Positions 21,239 to 29,722 of a DNA stretch of 64,000 nt are shown here, piece after piece (position 1 is the stretch's first letter; each line of letters opens with the position of its first letter). The DNA is from Sphingomonas sp. C3-2 (GTDB lineage Bacteria; Pseudomonadota; Alphaproteobacteria; Sphingomonadales; Sphingomonadaceae): assembly GCF_033025475.1 (NCBI RefSeq), contig NZ_CP130322.1:2175001-2239000 (forward strand), given 5' to 3'. A program made the position numbers and the translations under genes. Under the pieces are notes generated by a model. That model had not been told where the DNA came from, did not search any database, and saw only the letters and a program-made list of their open reading frames with translations.

Positions 21239-23422
21239 TCAGCGGTCGCGACCGCCGCGCTGCAAATGCGTGTACAGGGCCAGCAGGTCATCCTCGGAGC
21301 CCTGTCGTTCAAGCACTCGCCGCGCCTTTCGCTTGCGCTCTGCTGCCAGCAGCGCGAGCCAGTCATGGTCGTTTCGCGCGCTGGTTGCCGCGATCCGCTC
21401 GCCGGCGGGGAGGCGTTGCTCAGCCGCCTGGTCGGTATCATCAGCGGAATCGGGCATGGCTGCGGCCAGATCGCGTGCCCAGCGGTCGAGCTGTTGGCGG
21501 CGCCTCGCTTCGAGCCGCGCTTGAATGTCCTCGAGATCCTGGACCGCAGCGACGCGCTCCAGCCCGCGTCGATCCATGGGATCCTTGACGGCTTGAAGAT
21601 CGATCATGAGCGGACCGCTCAGGCCGGTATCGCGCGTGTCGCCGGCCAGACGGCGCCGGCGCATCGGTATGAATTCAAGGTTGGCAAGAATTGCGATACC
21701 CGTTTCGAGCGGGCCGCGCGTGGCCGGGGATGGCGAATCCGGTGCCGGCCGGGCTGCTGGCGCCGGTGTGCGAACCGGGAGCGGCGGGGGGAGCGGGCGT
21801 ATCGGCTGCTTCTCCGCAACCGGGATGGGCCGAACCGGCGCGGGCATTGGCCGCGCCACATGCGCGGCATCATTTTCACCAGCGATGGCGATCCCGAGCA
21901 CGCGCGCGCGCTCGGTCGCGCGCGCGACAAACTGCGCGGAGCCGGTGATATGGACGGTGCCCCATCGTTGTGCGGCGAGCTGCAACGCCGCGTCGATCGC
22001 CGCGACATCGCGCGCAGCGTGAACGACGATAAGCAGGCGGTGATCGGTAAACTGAACGCGTCCCTGATAGTCACAATATTCGGTCGCGTGCGCGCTATGA
22101 CGCGCGACGAACTGCGAAGCCGGCGACCATGATCGTTCGACCGCGTCGCGTGCGGACGCAAAGAGGAGCGCGGGCGCGTCGACGGGCTGGGGCGCGTTCG
22201 GCTGACCGGCAGGTGTCCATTGGTCGCGCGAAAGCTTTTGCCGGGTATATGCGGTGATCGCGTCGGCGTAAGCGCGCCGCAGCGCCGCCCGAGCGGAGCG
22301 TGCCTCCGCCCGCACGGTCTGGGCAATCGGCTTTGACCGCGCAGGCAATCGCGCAAGGCTCGCATCCAGCCAATGCGCGATGCGGTCGCAATCCGTGTCG
22401 CGCCGCGCGCGCAGCAGCGCCTGTTGCTGCGCAATGCATTCTATATAGGCGTCGTAACCGCTATTTTCATGTCCGATATCGGGTTTGAAGGCGCCAAGGC
22501 GCTTTTCGAGCGCGCGCCGCGCCAGCGAACGATGGAAGTCCGAGGCCCTGAAGTTTTCACACTCGACCGCGATCCGCGCACCGCTACCGACTTTTTCATA
22601 AGTTGCTCCGACATCATGAAATCGGGCGTGCAGGTCTTGCCAGCTCGATGCGTCGTGCGCGGCCACCAGGAGCGCAGGACGGAGGGCGTGTAGCTTCGTC
22701 GGGAGGCGTTCGCGCGCAGCGGCGGGCGTCTTGCCTCCCTTTGCGTATTGCCCCGACGTGTCGCGCACCATCTGGCCGGTCTGGCGGTCATAGACGATGC
22801 CGCGGCGCGCGACGTAAAGCGCGTTGGGCTCGCGGATGCGGCCCTGGCGTTCCTCAATCAGCGCCAGCGCCTGGTGCAAATCGTCGATCAGCCAGTCACT
22901 GCCAGCAGCTTTTCCGGTCTCCGGATCGACCCGGACCACCGAGAGATGGATGTGCGGATGCGCGGTATTCGAGTGCTCGGCCCAGACCGTCGGGCAGCGC
23001 TCGAGCTGGAGCGTCTCAAGTACAATGGTGATGGCCTCGTCGCGCTGCTGTTCGGTCCAGCGCTCGCCTTCGTGAAGGCTGAGGATGATGTGGGTAAGCG
23101 GCGCCTTGACCCTGGGCGCCCGCGCCGCGACCGCGAGCATCTGCGCCTGCCAGGCGCGCAGGTCGTCCTCGCCGACCAGGTTGCGCGCGCCACAGGCTTC
23201 GACCTTTTCGCCGGGCTCGGCACCGCCGTCTCTCATCGCGAGCGCATAATCGGTGAGCGCGAGGATGTTGCCGTCGCGCTCGACCAGCGCATGCGGATTG
23301 GCGTCGACAATATAGCGCGTCAGCGCGAAGACGGCGTCACGCAGATGCGCGAGATGCGGGTGTCGGCCGGCAGCGCTCGCCCGGGTGCGCGGACGATGCA
23401 TCCGGATGATCTTGCCGATCAC
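21239..23422 (-). CDS. Relaxase/mobilisation nuclease
   Basis: This 727-aa relaxase has motif III HSNTAHPHIHL (about residues 150-160) with its metal-binding histidines, a candidate catalytic Tyr in LTRYIVD (about 38), and NALYVARRGIVYDR downstream. The middle part looks like an LPD7-type domain, with a proline-rich linker (about 540-590) and a charged helical C-terminus. It would nick oriT and pilot the strand in conjugation. The start overlaps the MobC-like stop (ATGA), giving a mobC-relaxase unit. Confidence 0.9.
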   Translation of the reverse strand: MIGKIIRMHRPRTRASAAGRHPHLAHLRDAVFALTRYIVDANPHALVERDGNILALTDYALAMRDGGAEPGEKVEACGARNLVGEDDLRAWQAQMLAVAARAPRVKAPLTHIILSLHEGERWTEQQRDEAITIVLETLQLERCPTVWAEHSNTAHPHIHLSVVRVDPETGKAAGSDWLIDDLHQALALIEERQGRIREPNALYVARRGIVYDRQTGQMVRDTSGQYAKGGKTPAAARERLPTKLHALRPALLVAAHDASSWQDLHARFHDVGATYEKVGSGARIAVECENFRASDFHRSLARRALEKRLGAFKPDIGHENSGYDAYIECIAQQQALLRARRDTDCDRIAHWLDASLARLPARSKPIAQTVRAEARSARAALRRAYADAITAYTRQKLSRDQWTPAGQPNAPQPVDAPALLFASARDAVERSWSPASQFVARHSAHATEYCDYQGRVQFTDHRLLIVVHAARDVAAIDAALQLAAQRWGTVHITGSAQFVARATERARVLGIAIAGENDAAHVARPMPAPVRPIPVAEKQPIRPLPPPLPVRTPAPAARPAPDSPSPATRGPLETGIAILANLEFIPMRRRRLAGDTRDTGLSGPLMIDLQAVKDPMDRRGLERVAAVQDLEDIQARLEARRRQQLDRWARDLAAAMPDSADDTDQAAEQRLPAGERIAATSARNDHDWLALLAAERKRKARRVLERQGSEDDLLALYTHLQRGGRDR

Positions 23423-23712
23423 CGGGCGAACTCGCGGTGAACGAGGCGCGACAGGCGGTCGACCAGTTCGGTAAGCGTTCGCATGTGCTCGGGGTTGACC
23501 GCCGCGCTTCGCTGCACAGTCGCATGGATCGCAATCAATTGCGCCAACGCGGCCAGTGCAGGGCTGACCTCGGGTTCATCGCCGGCAAGGCGAGCGAGGA
23601 TATAGGCCGACCGGCTCATCTGCGCGGCCGCCGCCCGCGCCTCGATCTTGCGCAGCAGGCGCTCGGGAATCCGGATGGTGACCGGGCTGCTGGACGCAGT
23701 GCTATGCGTCAT
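23419..23712 (-). CDS. MobC-like accessory mobilisation protein
   Basis: This 97-aa protein has a ribbon-helix-helix-like N-terminus (VTIRIPERLLRKIEARAAAA then SRSAYILARL, residues 11-43). It matches small DNA-binding relaxosome proteins that help relaxases melt oriT. It overlaps the relaxase start by four bases. The DNA just upstream, toward 24190, is the likely oriT. Confidence 0.82.
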   Translation of the reverse strand: MTHSTASSSPVTIRIPERLLRKIEARAAAAQMSRSAYILARLAGDEPEVSPALAALAQLIAIHATVQRSAAVNPEHMRTLTELVDRLSRLVHREFAR

Positions 23713-24189
23713 GCGCGGGCCTCCTTCAGATGCTGCGAGAAGGCCTGCCGCCGAGCTGCAAAACGGTCATGTACACATGACCCATCCTGCTTGCACTTCT
23801 TTCCTCCCAGGCGAGCGACAGTCGAGCGAATGGTGGAACCCGGCGCCGAGCGACGGTCAGATGTTTCTGGATAAAGGCCGAATGGCTGGGCGGGCGCGCC
23901 TGCGATCGGCGCGGCGGACGGAATGCGACGACACGCGTGAACAGGTAATGAGTAAATGTCGTGTCGAAATTTCGAATGAGGTGAAGTCATGTGAGCATTC
24001 TCGCGAAATGTGATCGAATGATCGTGAATTGCGAGAATTTATGGCCGTAAGAAAGGTGTTGGTGACGTCTATGAAAATATTGCGCGTCAACATGCGACAA
24101 TGGGCGTCAACGTGCGACAGGCCTCAATGGACATGGTTTGTTCTCGTGATTTATTGATCATTCATTCCGAACAAACGAAGGAGTGACGA
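23713..24189. other. Candidate oriT / operator region between divergent mobilisation units
   Basis: This 477-base stretch has no gene and is AT-richer than its surroundings. It has an inverted repeat attctcgc / gcgagaat (23997-24004 with 24031-24038, 26-base spacer). It also has two copies of gcgtcaacRtgcgaca at 24084-24099 and 24104-24119. It lies between mobC-relaxase (minus) and the 24190-25523 genes (plus), the typical place for oriT and autoregulatory sites. No nick-site consensus was recognised. Confidence 0.5.
24084..24119. repeat. Two 16-base direct repeats, iteron-like
   Basis: gcgtcaacatgcgaca (24084-24099) and gcgtcaacgtgcgaca (24104-24119) differ at one base and are 20 bases apart start to start. 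That puts both on nearly the same DNA face. They are about 70-105 bases upstream of the plus-strand mobilisation genes. They could bind the ParA partner, MobC or a replication/partition protein. Confidence 0.75.
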
Positions 24190-24609
24190 ATGATCAACGA
24201 ACGAGAGCGCCTCGAACAGGCGCGGGCGCGCCTCGCGCAAAAGCGGCTGACAAGGCGCCGGGAGGATTCGGTGATCGAACTGGTCGAAGCGCTGAAGGTC
24301 GAGATCCAGGCGGCGCGGGCGGAAGGCAAAACCTGGCGCGAGATCACCAGTGATATCGCGGGCGGTGAGAGCATCAAGACCGACTCGGTGCGGCTCGCCT
24401 TTTCGCGGCTGCAAGCGTGCGCGCCGAAGACAGACGCGGTGCCGCGGGGGAAGCGCAGGCGCGCGGAGCCGGCATCGGAAGTGCACGCTGATCCGGCGTC
24501 AGTTGCTCAAGTTATCCACAGCCCGACGGAAGCGCCCGACGCTGGATTGTTCGCGCCAATGTTCGATGCACAGGACACACGCGGGCGTAGCCTGGAGGGG
24601 CAGGCATGA
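24190..24609 (+). CDS. Small helical protein upstream of ParA-like gene
   Basis: This 139-aa protein has ribosome site aaggag and ATG at 24190. The N-terminal half is charged and helical (ERERLEQARARLAQKRLTRR) with a possible DNA-binding stretch (TWREITSDIAGGESI, then TDSVRLAFSRL). The C-terminal half looks disordered. Small proteins of this kind precede ParA-like genes in mobilisable elements (TraK/MobE-like position). Its stop overlaps the next ATG, giving translational coupling. Confidence 0.75.
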   Translation: MINERERLEQARARLAQKRLTRRREDSVIELVEALKVEIQAARAEGKTWREITSDIAGGESIKTDSVRLAFSRLQACAPKTDAVPRGKRRRAEPASEVHADPASVAQVIHSPTEAPDAGLFAPMFDAQDTRGRSLEGQA

Positions 24610-25523
24610 GCAAATCTGTGCTTGCCATCACACTTACCAACGCGGGCGGCGAGGGTAAGACTACCTGGTCGGAGACGCTCGCCGCTCTGGCCCGCCTGGG
24701 TGGTCGCGCCGTCACCGTCGCCGATATCGACCCGGGGAATCGCGGCTTCCTCAACCGCAACGGCGACCGCGCTGCGGTCTCCCTCGACTGGGCGGGGCTG
24801 GAATATGATGCGGGCGACCCAGCCGGCTGGTTCGAACGCCACGTATGTGGTCAGGATCTGACGATTCTCGATACCGGCGCGAACATGCTCGCAGCGCAGG
24901 GCAAAACCACCGCTTTTTTGGCGGGGTTACTGAACCTTGCTGCGCAGAATGAGGTACGGGTTATTTTTTACTGTGTCACAAGCCCCAACAAAGCGGGTTC
25001 GGATGGGCTCGTCGAACTCATGTATCAGCGGTTTGCCCGGGCCGGAGAAATCGTCATCGTGCAGAATGATCGCGACGGCTCGGGTGACTTCAAGGTCTCG
25101 CTGGCCCAATTGGGCGCGACCATGGTCGAGATGCCGCATTTGCCCGCCGCGCTGCAGGCGGTACGCCTGCGGCGCGCTATCCCGCTCGACGCGGTACTGC
25201 GCGATCCTGAGCCCGATTACGAGCGGGCGACCGCGATGATCGCCGCCAAATTGCTGGGGGTGGCAAGGCAGCCCGCGATTGCCGAAATAGTCGGGGACGC
25301 AGCGATCACCGAACTTCAGGCACTGAGTGCGCGCGCCCCGCTTGACTACCACTATACGCTGTCCACGCTGCGCCATGCTTCCAACGCCAGCCTGAGTGCG
25401 AACGAACGGCTTGGCCGAGCCTGGAATGGTTTCCGTAGTTCGAGAGCGGAGGACGATGCCGAACTCCTCATCGTTGCGCGCGAACTGCGTGCGGCGCTGA
25501 TGAACTGGAGGCAGATGCACTGA
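24606..25523 (+). CDS. ParA-like P-loop ATPase of the mobilisation region
   Basis: This 305-aa protein has Walker A NAGGEGKTT (residues 12-20), a Walker-B-like DLTILDTGAN (about 88-97) and the nucleotide-fold continuation VIFYCVTSPNKAGSDGL. It resembles ParA/MinD or TraL-like ATPases linked to relaxases. The deviant signature lysine of ParA (KGGxGKT) is replaced by alanine, so it may behave unlike a partition ATPase. It is coupled to the upstream gene by an ATGA overlap. Confidence 0.82.
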   Translation: MSKSVLAITLTNAGGEGKTTWSETLAALARLGGRAVTVADIDPGNRGFLNRNGDRAAVSLDWAGLEYDAGDPAGWFERHVCGQDLTILDTGANMLAAQGKTTAFLAGLLNLAAQNEVRVIFYCVTSPNKAGSDGLVELMYQRFARAGEIVIVQNDRDGSGDFKVSLAQLGATMVEMPHLPAALQAVRLRRAIPLDAVLRDPEPDYERATAMIAAKLLGVARQPAIAEIVGDAAITELQALSARAPLDYHYTLSTLRHASNASLSANERLGRAWNGFRSSRAEDDAELLIVARELRAALMNWRQMH

Positions 25524-25526
25524 AAC

Positions 25527-25559
25527 GAAAAAAAGGCACGGGGCGTATCGCCCCGTGCC
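25527..25559 (-). terminator. Intrinsic terminator for minus-strand genes
   Basis: A ten-base perfect GC-rich stem (25535-25544 with 25550-25559, loop gtatc) is followed on the minus strand by seven T. It directly follows the stop of the 25572-25934 gene. The plus-strand ParA-like gene ends just before it but lacks a T tract in its direction. Confidence 0.85.
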
Positions 25560-25571
25560 CCCTTCAGTCAG

Positions 25572-25934
25572 CTAGTCGTCAATGCCGCGCCCGCGGATGT
25601 TCATCGACAGCATCGGTGGCTCGTCGGCCATTTTCCAGCCCTCGCCATGTTGGTCGCACAACGTCGCATAGACATGGTTGCGGACCCTGAGTCCGGCAGC
25701 TCCACCACAGACCTGGCAAATCTTGCCAGACGATCGCTCGGCGGCAAGGAGGATGGGCATCGCGTCATCCGGACATTGCTCGAGATAGACCCGCATCATC
25801 CCGAATTTTTCCTTTGCCTGCGGAACGTTCACGGTGAAGCCTGCCGCCGAAAGATCGGCGAGAAGCGTCTCGTAGAGCGCGCCCCAGCCGGAAGGCAGCG
25901 AGTCGCGCCAATGCAGGTTGTTATCCTCTGTCAT
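25572..25934 (-). CDS. Hypothetical protein with Cys pair and His
   Basis: This 120-aa soluble protein starts at the ATG inside an ATGA overlap with the upstream gene. A CQVCGG motif (about residues 74-79) with LCDQHGEGW near 92-101 could form a zinc site. No family is named with confidence; similar small proteins occur in sphingomonad plasmids and integrative elements. A strong terminator follows. Confidence 0.75.
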   Translation of the reverse strand: MTEDNNLHWRDSLPSGWGALYETLLADLSAAGFTVNVPQAKEKFGMMRVYLEQCPDDAMPILLAAERSSGKICQVCGGAAGLRVRNHVYATLCDQHGEGWKMADEPPMLSMNIRGRGIDD

Positions 25935-26458
25935 GCCCGGAGCTCCGCGATTTTGGCGTGCCAGCGATCCCGGGCGATGGCGAACCCCGTTTGCGCCGCC
26001 AGGGGGTCGGTAAAGGGCAGCGCCGCTGTGTGGTTGAGCCGGTGCGGCTGAAAGCAGAATGCGCCCCTGTGGTTTTCCGCGTCTGCCAGATCGGGAACCA
26101 GCCACAGCGGCGCGTTACGACCGGCGCTCCAAAGCTGCAGCCGCTCATAGATCTGAACCTCTCCATCCCGGCACATATAGAGCCTCATATCAAAACGCGC
26201 TTCGCTCCCCGCATCACGTGGCTCGACCAGGAGAAGGTCGGCCCGCGTTTCACGCACCGCGTCATACTGCGCCAGATGTCGTATGTTCGGGCGCCAATAG
26301 CCAATCATCAACCCGGCCTCATGGCAGAAGCTATATGCGGCGAGCGCGGGAGGTACGACCGGCCCGCACAATTCGATTATCCAGCCCGCCATCCTTGCAA
26401 GCGCATGCGCGGCAGCTTCCCCAAGCGCAGTGCGCGCCTGATCTTCGGTCAATATCAT
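25931..26458 (-). CDS. Hypothetical protein, mobile-element type
   Basis: This 175-aa protein starts at the ATG at 26458. No motif is recognised. It has an alpha/beta pattern with several tryptophans and acidic stretches (LLLVEPRDAGSEARFDMRLY). It is coupled to the downstream 120-aa gene and shares its terminator. The position beside the mobilisation genes suggests an accessory element function, not further defined. Confidence 0.75.
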   Translation of the reverse strand: MILTEDQARTALGEAAAHALARMAGWIIELCGPVVPPALAAYSFCHEAGLMIGYWRPNIRHLAQYDAVRETRADLLLVEPRDAGSEARFDMRLYMCRDGEVQIYERLQLWSAGRNAPLWLVPDLADAENHRGAFCFQPHRLNHTAALPFTDPLAAQTGFAIARDRWHAKIAELRA

Positions 26459-26827
26459 TGTCAGTGTCCTTTTCGCGTCCGGGCGGCTGTCGACCCCGGC
26501 GCTCAGAAGTTTTCATTCCTTCTTTTCAGCCACTGACCCGATTAAATTCCTATATTTCAGAGTGCGTGCGGAGGGGCTTTGCGCACGGACGTTTGCCGAA
26601 CACCTCTCCCAGGTGCAACTGGCAATGTTCATATTTCTTGTCACTGGCGCCGCGCGGAAATGCCGGATGCAGACCGCTCTGCGCAGCGGGCTAAACCCCA
26701 ACAACAAACAACACACGATACAGGCATGATATTTAAAGTCGTCACCGTCCATGCAGCGTTACCTGCGCAGGACGCGGTGATTGCGGAGGCTGATTGGAAA
26801 TGGCGGCTATGTCGAGAAAATAGCCTA

Positions 26828-26857
26828 AAAACGGGCGGTCTCTCAGCGGCCCGTTTT
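26828..26857. terminator. Bidirectional intrinsic terminator
   Basis: The stem aaaacgggc / gcccgtttt (26828-26836 with 26849-26857) has a 12-nt loop, with A and T flanks giving a T tract on both strands. No gene ends directly beside it, so it may be a remnant of lost neighbours or an insulator. Confidence 0.65.
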
Positions 26858-27120
26858 GTGTTGATCTGCGATGCTGGTGAGGCACCGCTGGATGTCCGTT
26901 TCATGGCGAGAGCCGCCGCTCGACATTTCGCTTTGGAGCGGCAGGATGCTCCCAGACCCAGTCATAATCTGAATGTCAGCTTTCAGGCGCGGCAAAATCG
27001 CTGTCGAACCGCTTGGATGGGCGCGAAGCTTCCGCGCCGACGCGGTTGGAGACCTGCTCCAACGGCCTTCAGTAGAGGTATATTGACGGAATCGTATCGG
27101 GACAAAACCTTTTTGTCAAA

Positions 27121-27134
27121 TTTGTCCAGACAAA
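27121..27134. promoter_or_regulatory. Short dyad upstream of LytTR gene
   Basis: The dyad tttgtc-ca-gacaaa lies about 65-78 bases before the GTG start, in AT-rich DNA that probably carries the promoter. It could be an autoregulatory site. LytTR proteins usually bind direct repeats, so this is tentative. Confidence 0.35.
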
Positions 27135-27198
27135 TATTCTATGCCATGCCTTTGTTGAGATCGCGACGTGAGCAAATAATAAGGAGGCAAAGGCGTCA

Positions 27199-28074
27199 GT
27201 GGGGAAATCGACTAATTGGCTGGCGAGGGGGGCGCCACAATTTCCTTTGCAAAGTGCGGCGACGAAGCTCGCATTTCTGCTGCTGACGCCATTGTGTATG
27301 GCGTTGATCCTTGGGTGGAACGGCGTGGGTATGCTCAAGCCATGGCCGGCACGGAGCCTCAGCGTTTTCTACTGGGTTGTCGTCACGCCCGGGATCTGGT
27401 TGTTCACCTATTTGCTCTTTTCCGCGGTCCGCAAAATGATCGGCAAACCGCTGCTCGCTAGGAATTTTTTGTTGCTCAACTGCGCTTGCGTCCTCGTAGC
27501 GCTCAATCTTTATCGGCCCATAAACAGCTATTTTGCGCTCTGTTTCGGGCGAATCTTCAACCTATCGGTTGAGCGGGTTGCGCGGCCATGGCCGATCGAC
27601 TTCGAGAATTTCATCGACTGGCAGCTCGCCTACCTCCCGTTCGTTGCGCTATGGGTTTTGGCCTCCACGATTGCTGACAAACTCAGCCGAGATCATTTTC
27701 TTTCGGGCGCTCCAGTAGTTGAGTTCAGCCCTGTCGAAGAGCCCCGTGCCGTAGGGTCGCTTCGGGAGCATATTGAGGCACTCGACCAGAATGAGTTGAT
27801 CTCAGTGTCGGCGGAAGATCACTATGTGCGTGTCCACCATATTGGTGGTGAAGCGCGCTTCCTCTGCCGCTTTTCGCATGCGCTCGATATCTTGCAAGAT
27901 CACAACGGGCTGCGGATCCATCGATCTCACTGGGCAGCGCGCGAACATATGCTGGTGCTAGAATCCGCACCAGGCAAATCATCACTCCGGCTGAGCGATG
28001 GGCGCCGCTTGCCGGTGAGTGCGAGCTATCGGGATGCGGTTTTACTGACGGTGAGGTCCGCCACAACGCACTGA
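27199..28074 (+). CDS. Membrane-anchored LytTR-family transcriptional regulator
   Basis: This 291-aa protein starts at GTG 27199 with a strong aaggagg 11 bases upstream. Three to four transmembrane helices lie in residues 20-165 (KLAFLLLTPLCMALILGW; FYWVVVTPGIWLFTYLLF; LLLNCACVLVALNLY; LAYLPFVALWVLASTI). A C-terminal LytTR DNA-binding domain covers about 185-290 (ISVSAEDHYVRVHHIGGEARF, IHRSHWAAREHM). There is no receiver domain, so it may sense a membrane signal directly. It precedes the oxidase/TonB-receptor operon and is its likely regulator. Confidence 0.9.
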   Translation: MGKSTNWLARGAPQFPLQSAATKLAFLLLTPLCMALILGWNGVGMLKPWPARSLSVFYWVVVTPGIWLFTYLLFSAVRKMIGKPLLARNFLLLNCACVLVALNLYRPINSYFALCFGRIFNLSVERVARPWPIDFENFIDWQLAYLPFVALWVLASTIADKLSRDHFLSGAPVVEFSPVEEPRAVGSLREHIEALDQNELISVSAEDHYVRVHHIGGEARFLCRFSHALDILQDHNGLRIHRSHWAAREHMLVLESAPGKSSLRLSDGRRLPVSASYRDAVLLTVRSATTH

Positions 28075-28132
28075 TATGTCGTGCGTTGTTACTGAAAATT
28101 TCACGAAATCACCCATTCGCGAATTTCAAACT

Positions 28133-28157
28133 CACGCAAAACCGGGGGTTTTGCGTG
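28133..28157. terminator. Perfect hairpin after LytTR gene
   Basis: An 11-base perfect stem cacgcaaaacc / ggttttgcgtg (28133-28143 with 28147-28157) has a ggg loop. There is no T tract. It lies between the regulator and the first oxidase gene, so it could attenuate read-through or serve as an operator. Confidence 0.5.
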
Positions 28158-28228
28158 CAGGAGCCTCGCATCCTAATCACCAATAATTCCACGTCTCTCT
28201 CAATGAACATTTTGCGGATTCCCAATCA

Positions 28229-29722
28229 GTGAGCACATCGGACCTCCCCTTGATCAGTTCAAACACGGCGACGCTGAATCGTCGGACCCTACTGCAGGGA
28301 GGCGCGGCTCTACTCGCAAGCAGCGTAATGTCCGGTGCCGTCCGAGCGCAGGGACCGAAGAAGATACACGATGTCCTTGTGATTGGTGCGGGCCTGTCAG
28401 GTCTTCATGCTGCGCTACTTCTGGAAGAGCAGGGGGCCGACGTGCTCGTTCTTGAAGGCCGGCCGCGCGTGGGCGGCCGCGTCTATACGTTGATGGATGT
28501 GCCCGGTCGACCGGAAGCAGCAGGGGAACTGATCGGGAGCAATTATGCACGGATGATCGATCGTGCGCAGATGCTGGGAATGAAAATCATTCCCGCGCGC
28601 GGCAGCAACATCAAGCGTGAATGGATGTTCAATATTCGCGGTGAGACCATTCGCGAGACTGAGTGGCAGGAACATCGGCTGAACCCTCTCAAGGGCGCGG
28701 ACCGTTCTATACTCCCGACCGTAATGCTCCCGGTACTGTCCAACCGGGACAATCCACTGGCGGAAATGCCGCTAGATGCCTGGCTCAGCCCGGAAATGGC
28801 TCAATACGACATTGCGCACTCGCAATATTTGCGGTCACGCGGTGTGCCCGAAGAAGCGATCCGGCTGATGGACATCGTTATCCATACCGGGAGGATCGAC
28901 ACGACGTCCGCGCTTCATGAGCTGCGGCGCTACAATGTCAGCAGCTTCAACGCGAAGCTGTCGGCCGAGCGCAAAGAAGCGGACGCCTTCATGATCGAAG
29001 GCGGAAACTCTCGCTTACCCATGGCGATGGCTCAAGCACTGCAAAAGCCGGTGCTATATGGCAAGACCGTCGTCGCCATTTCCGAACGAAAGGGATATGT
29101 CGAAGTTTCCTGCGCTGACGGTAGTTCTTACGAAGCCCGTCAGGTCGTTTGCTCGACACCGATGCGCGTCCTTCAAAACGTGGTGTTTGATCCACCCATC
29201 CAGGGCGAACATTGGCGCGCGATCAATGAAGTCGACTACGGCCTCTCGCTCCAGGTATTCTTCAAGTATCGCCGCCCTTGGTGGCCGCATGCCGACAGCC
29301 CACGCGCGATCTGGACAGACACACCAATTGAACGCTTTGCGTCTCTGGAGTGGGGTGTTGATGACGGACAAATGCCCAATGTCGGCATCGCGTTCATCAA
29401 TGGCGAGCAGGCGCTAAAGTTCAGCTTCATGAATGATCGTCAGGTTTACGACTGGACGATGAAAATGCTGGCCCGCGTTCTGCCGGCAACCGAAGGCGCG
29501 CTGGAGCCTATCACCATTCAGGCCTGTCACCGAGATCCACATGGATCGGGTGACTGGGTTTGCTGGCAGCCGGGTCAGGTCAAGCGATTTGCTCCGTTGA
29601 TGCGCGATCCCCATGGACGGACCCACTTCTGCGGCGAGCATACCGCCGTGCTGGAGCGCGGTATGGAAGGAGCCTTTGAGTCCGGAGAGCGGGTCGCACT
29701 CGAAGTGCTGGATGTACTGTGA
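28229..29722 (+). CDS. Tat-exported flavin amine-oxidase-like protein (first copy)
   Basis: This 497-aa FAD oxidase has a twin-arginine signal (NRRTLLQGGAALLASS, about 17-32). The dinucleotide fold is VIGAGLSGLHAALLLEEQGA (about 51-70) with GRPRVGGRVYT, and the C-terminal FAD motif is FCGEHTAVLERGMEGAFESG. This is monoamine-oxidase/L-amino-acid-oxidase architecture, which oxidises C-N or related bonds. The start is GTG 28229 with a weak ribosome site. Export with a cytochrome c downstream suggests it reduces the cytochrome instead of oxygen; that is inference. It overlaps the next gene (TGATG). Confidence 0.9.
   Translation: MSTSDLPLISSNTATLNRRTLLQGGAALLASSVMSGAVRAQGPKKIHDVLVIGAGLSGLHAALLLEEQGADVLVLEGRPRVGGRVYTLMDVPGRPEAAGELIGSNYARMIDRAQMLGMKIIPARGSNIKREWMFNIRGETIRETEWQEHRLNPLKGADRSILPTVMLPVLSNRDNPLAEMPLDAWLSPEMAQYDIAHSQYLRSRGVPEEAIRLMDIVIHTGRIDTTSALHELRRYNVSSFNAKLSAERKEADAFMIEGGNSRLPMAMAQALQKPVLYGKTVVAISERKGYVEVSCADGSSYEARQVVCSTPMRVLQNVVFDPPIQGEHWRAINEVDYGLSLQVFFKYRRPWWPHADSPRAIWTDTPIERFASLEWGVDDGQMPNVGIAFINGEQALKFSFMNDRQVYDWTMKMLARVLPATEGALEPITIQACHRDPHGSGDWVCWQPGQVKRFAPLMRDPHGRTHFCGEHTAVLERGMEGAFESGERVALEVLDVL

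Larger units (their letters stand above)
26459..27198. other. Intergenic region with terminator and possible operator
   Basis: These 740 bases contain no convincing gene. A plus-strand frame spans 26579-27286 but has poor codon pattern and no motif. The region holds the promoter of the minus-strand pair at its left. Further right are a hairpin terminator (26828-26857) and a short dyad (27121-27134) before the LytTR gene. It marks the boundary between the mobilisation module and the oxidation cluster. Confidence 0.5.

Noticed and set aside
21266-22132. A 288-codon plus-strand frame opposite the relaxase
   Set aside because: The relaxase on the minus strand has motif III and family length; the plus frame is a shadow.
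26579-27286. A 235-codon plus-strand frame before the LytTR gene
   Set aside because: No start with ribosome site, no motif, a terminator hairpin inside it, and it overlaps the LytTR start and ribosome site in another phase.
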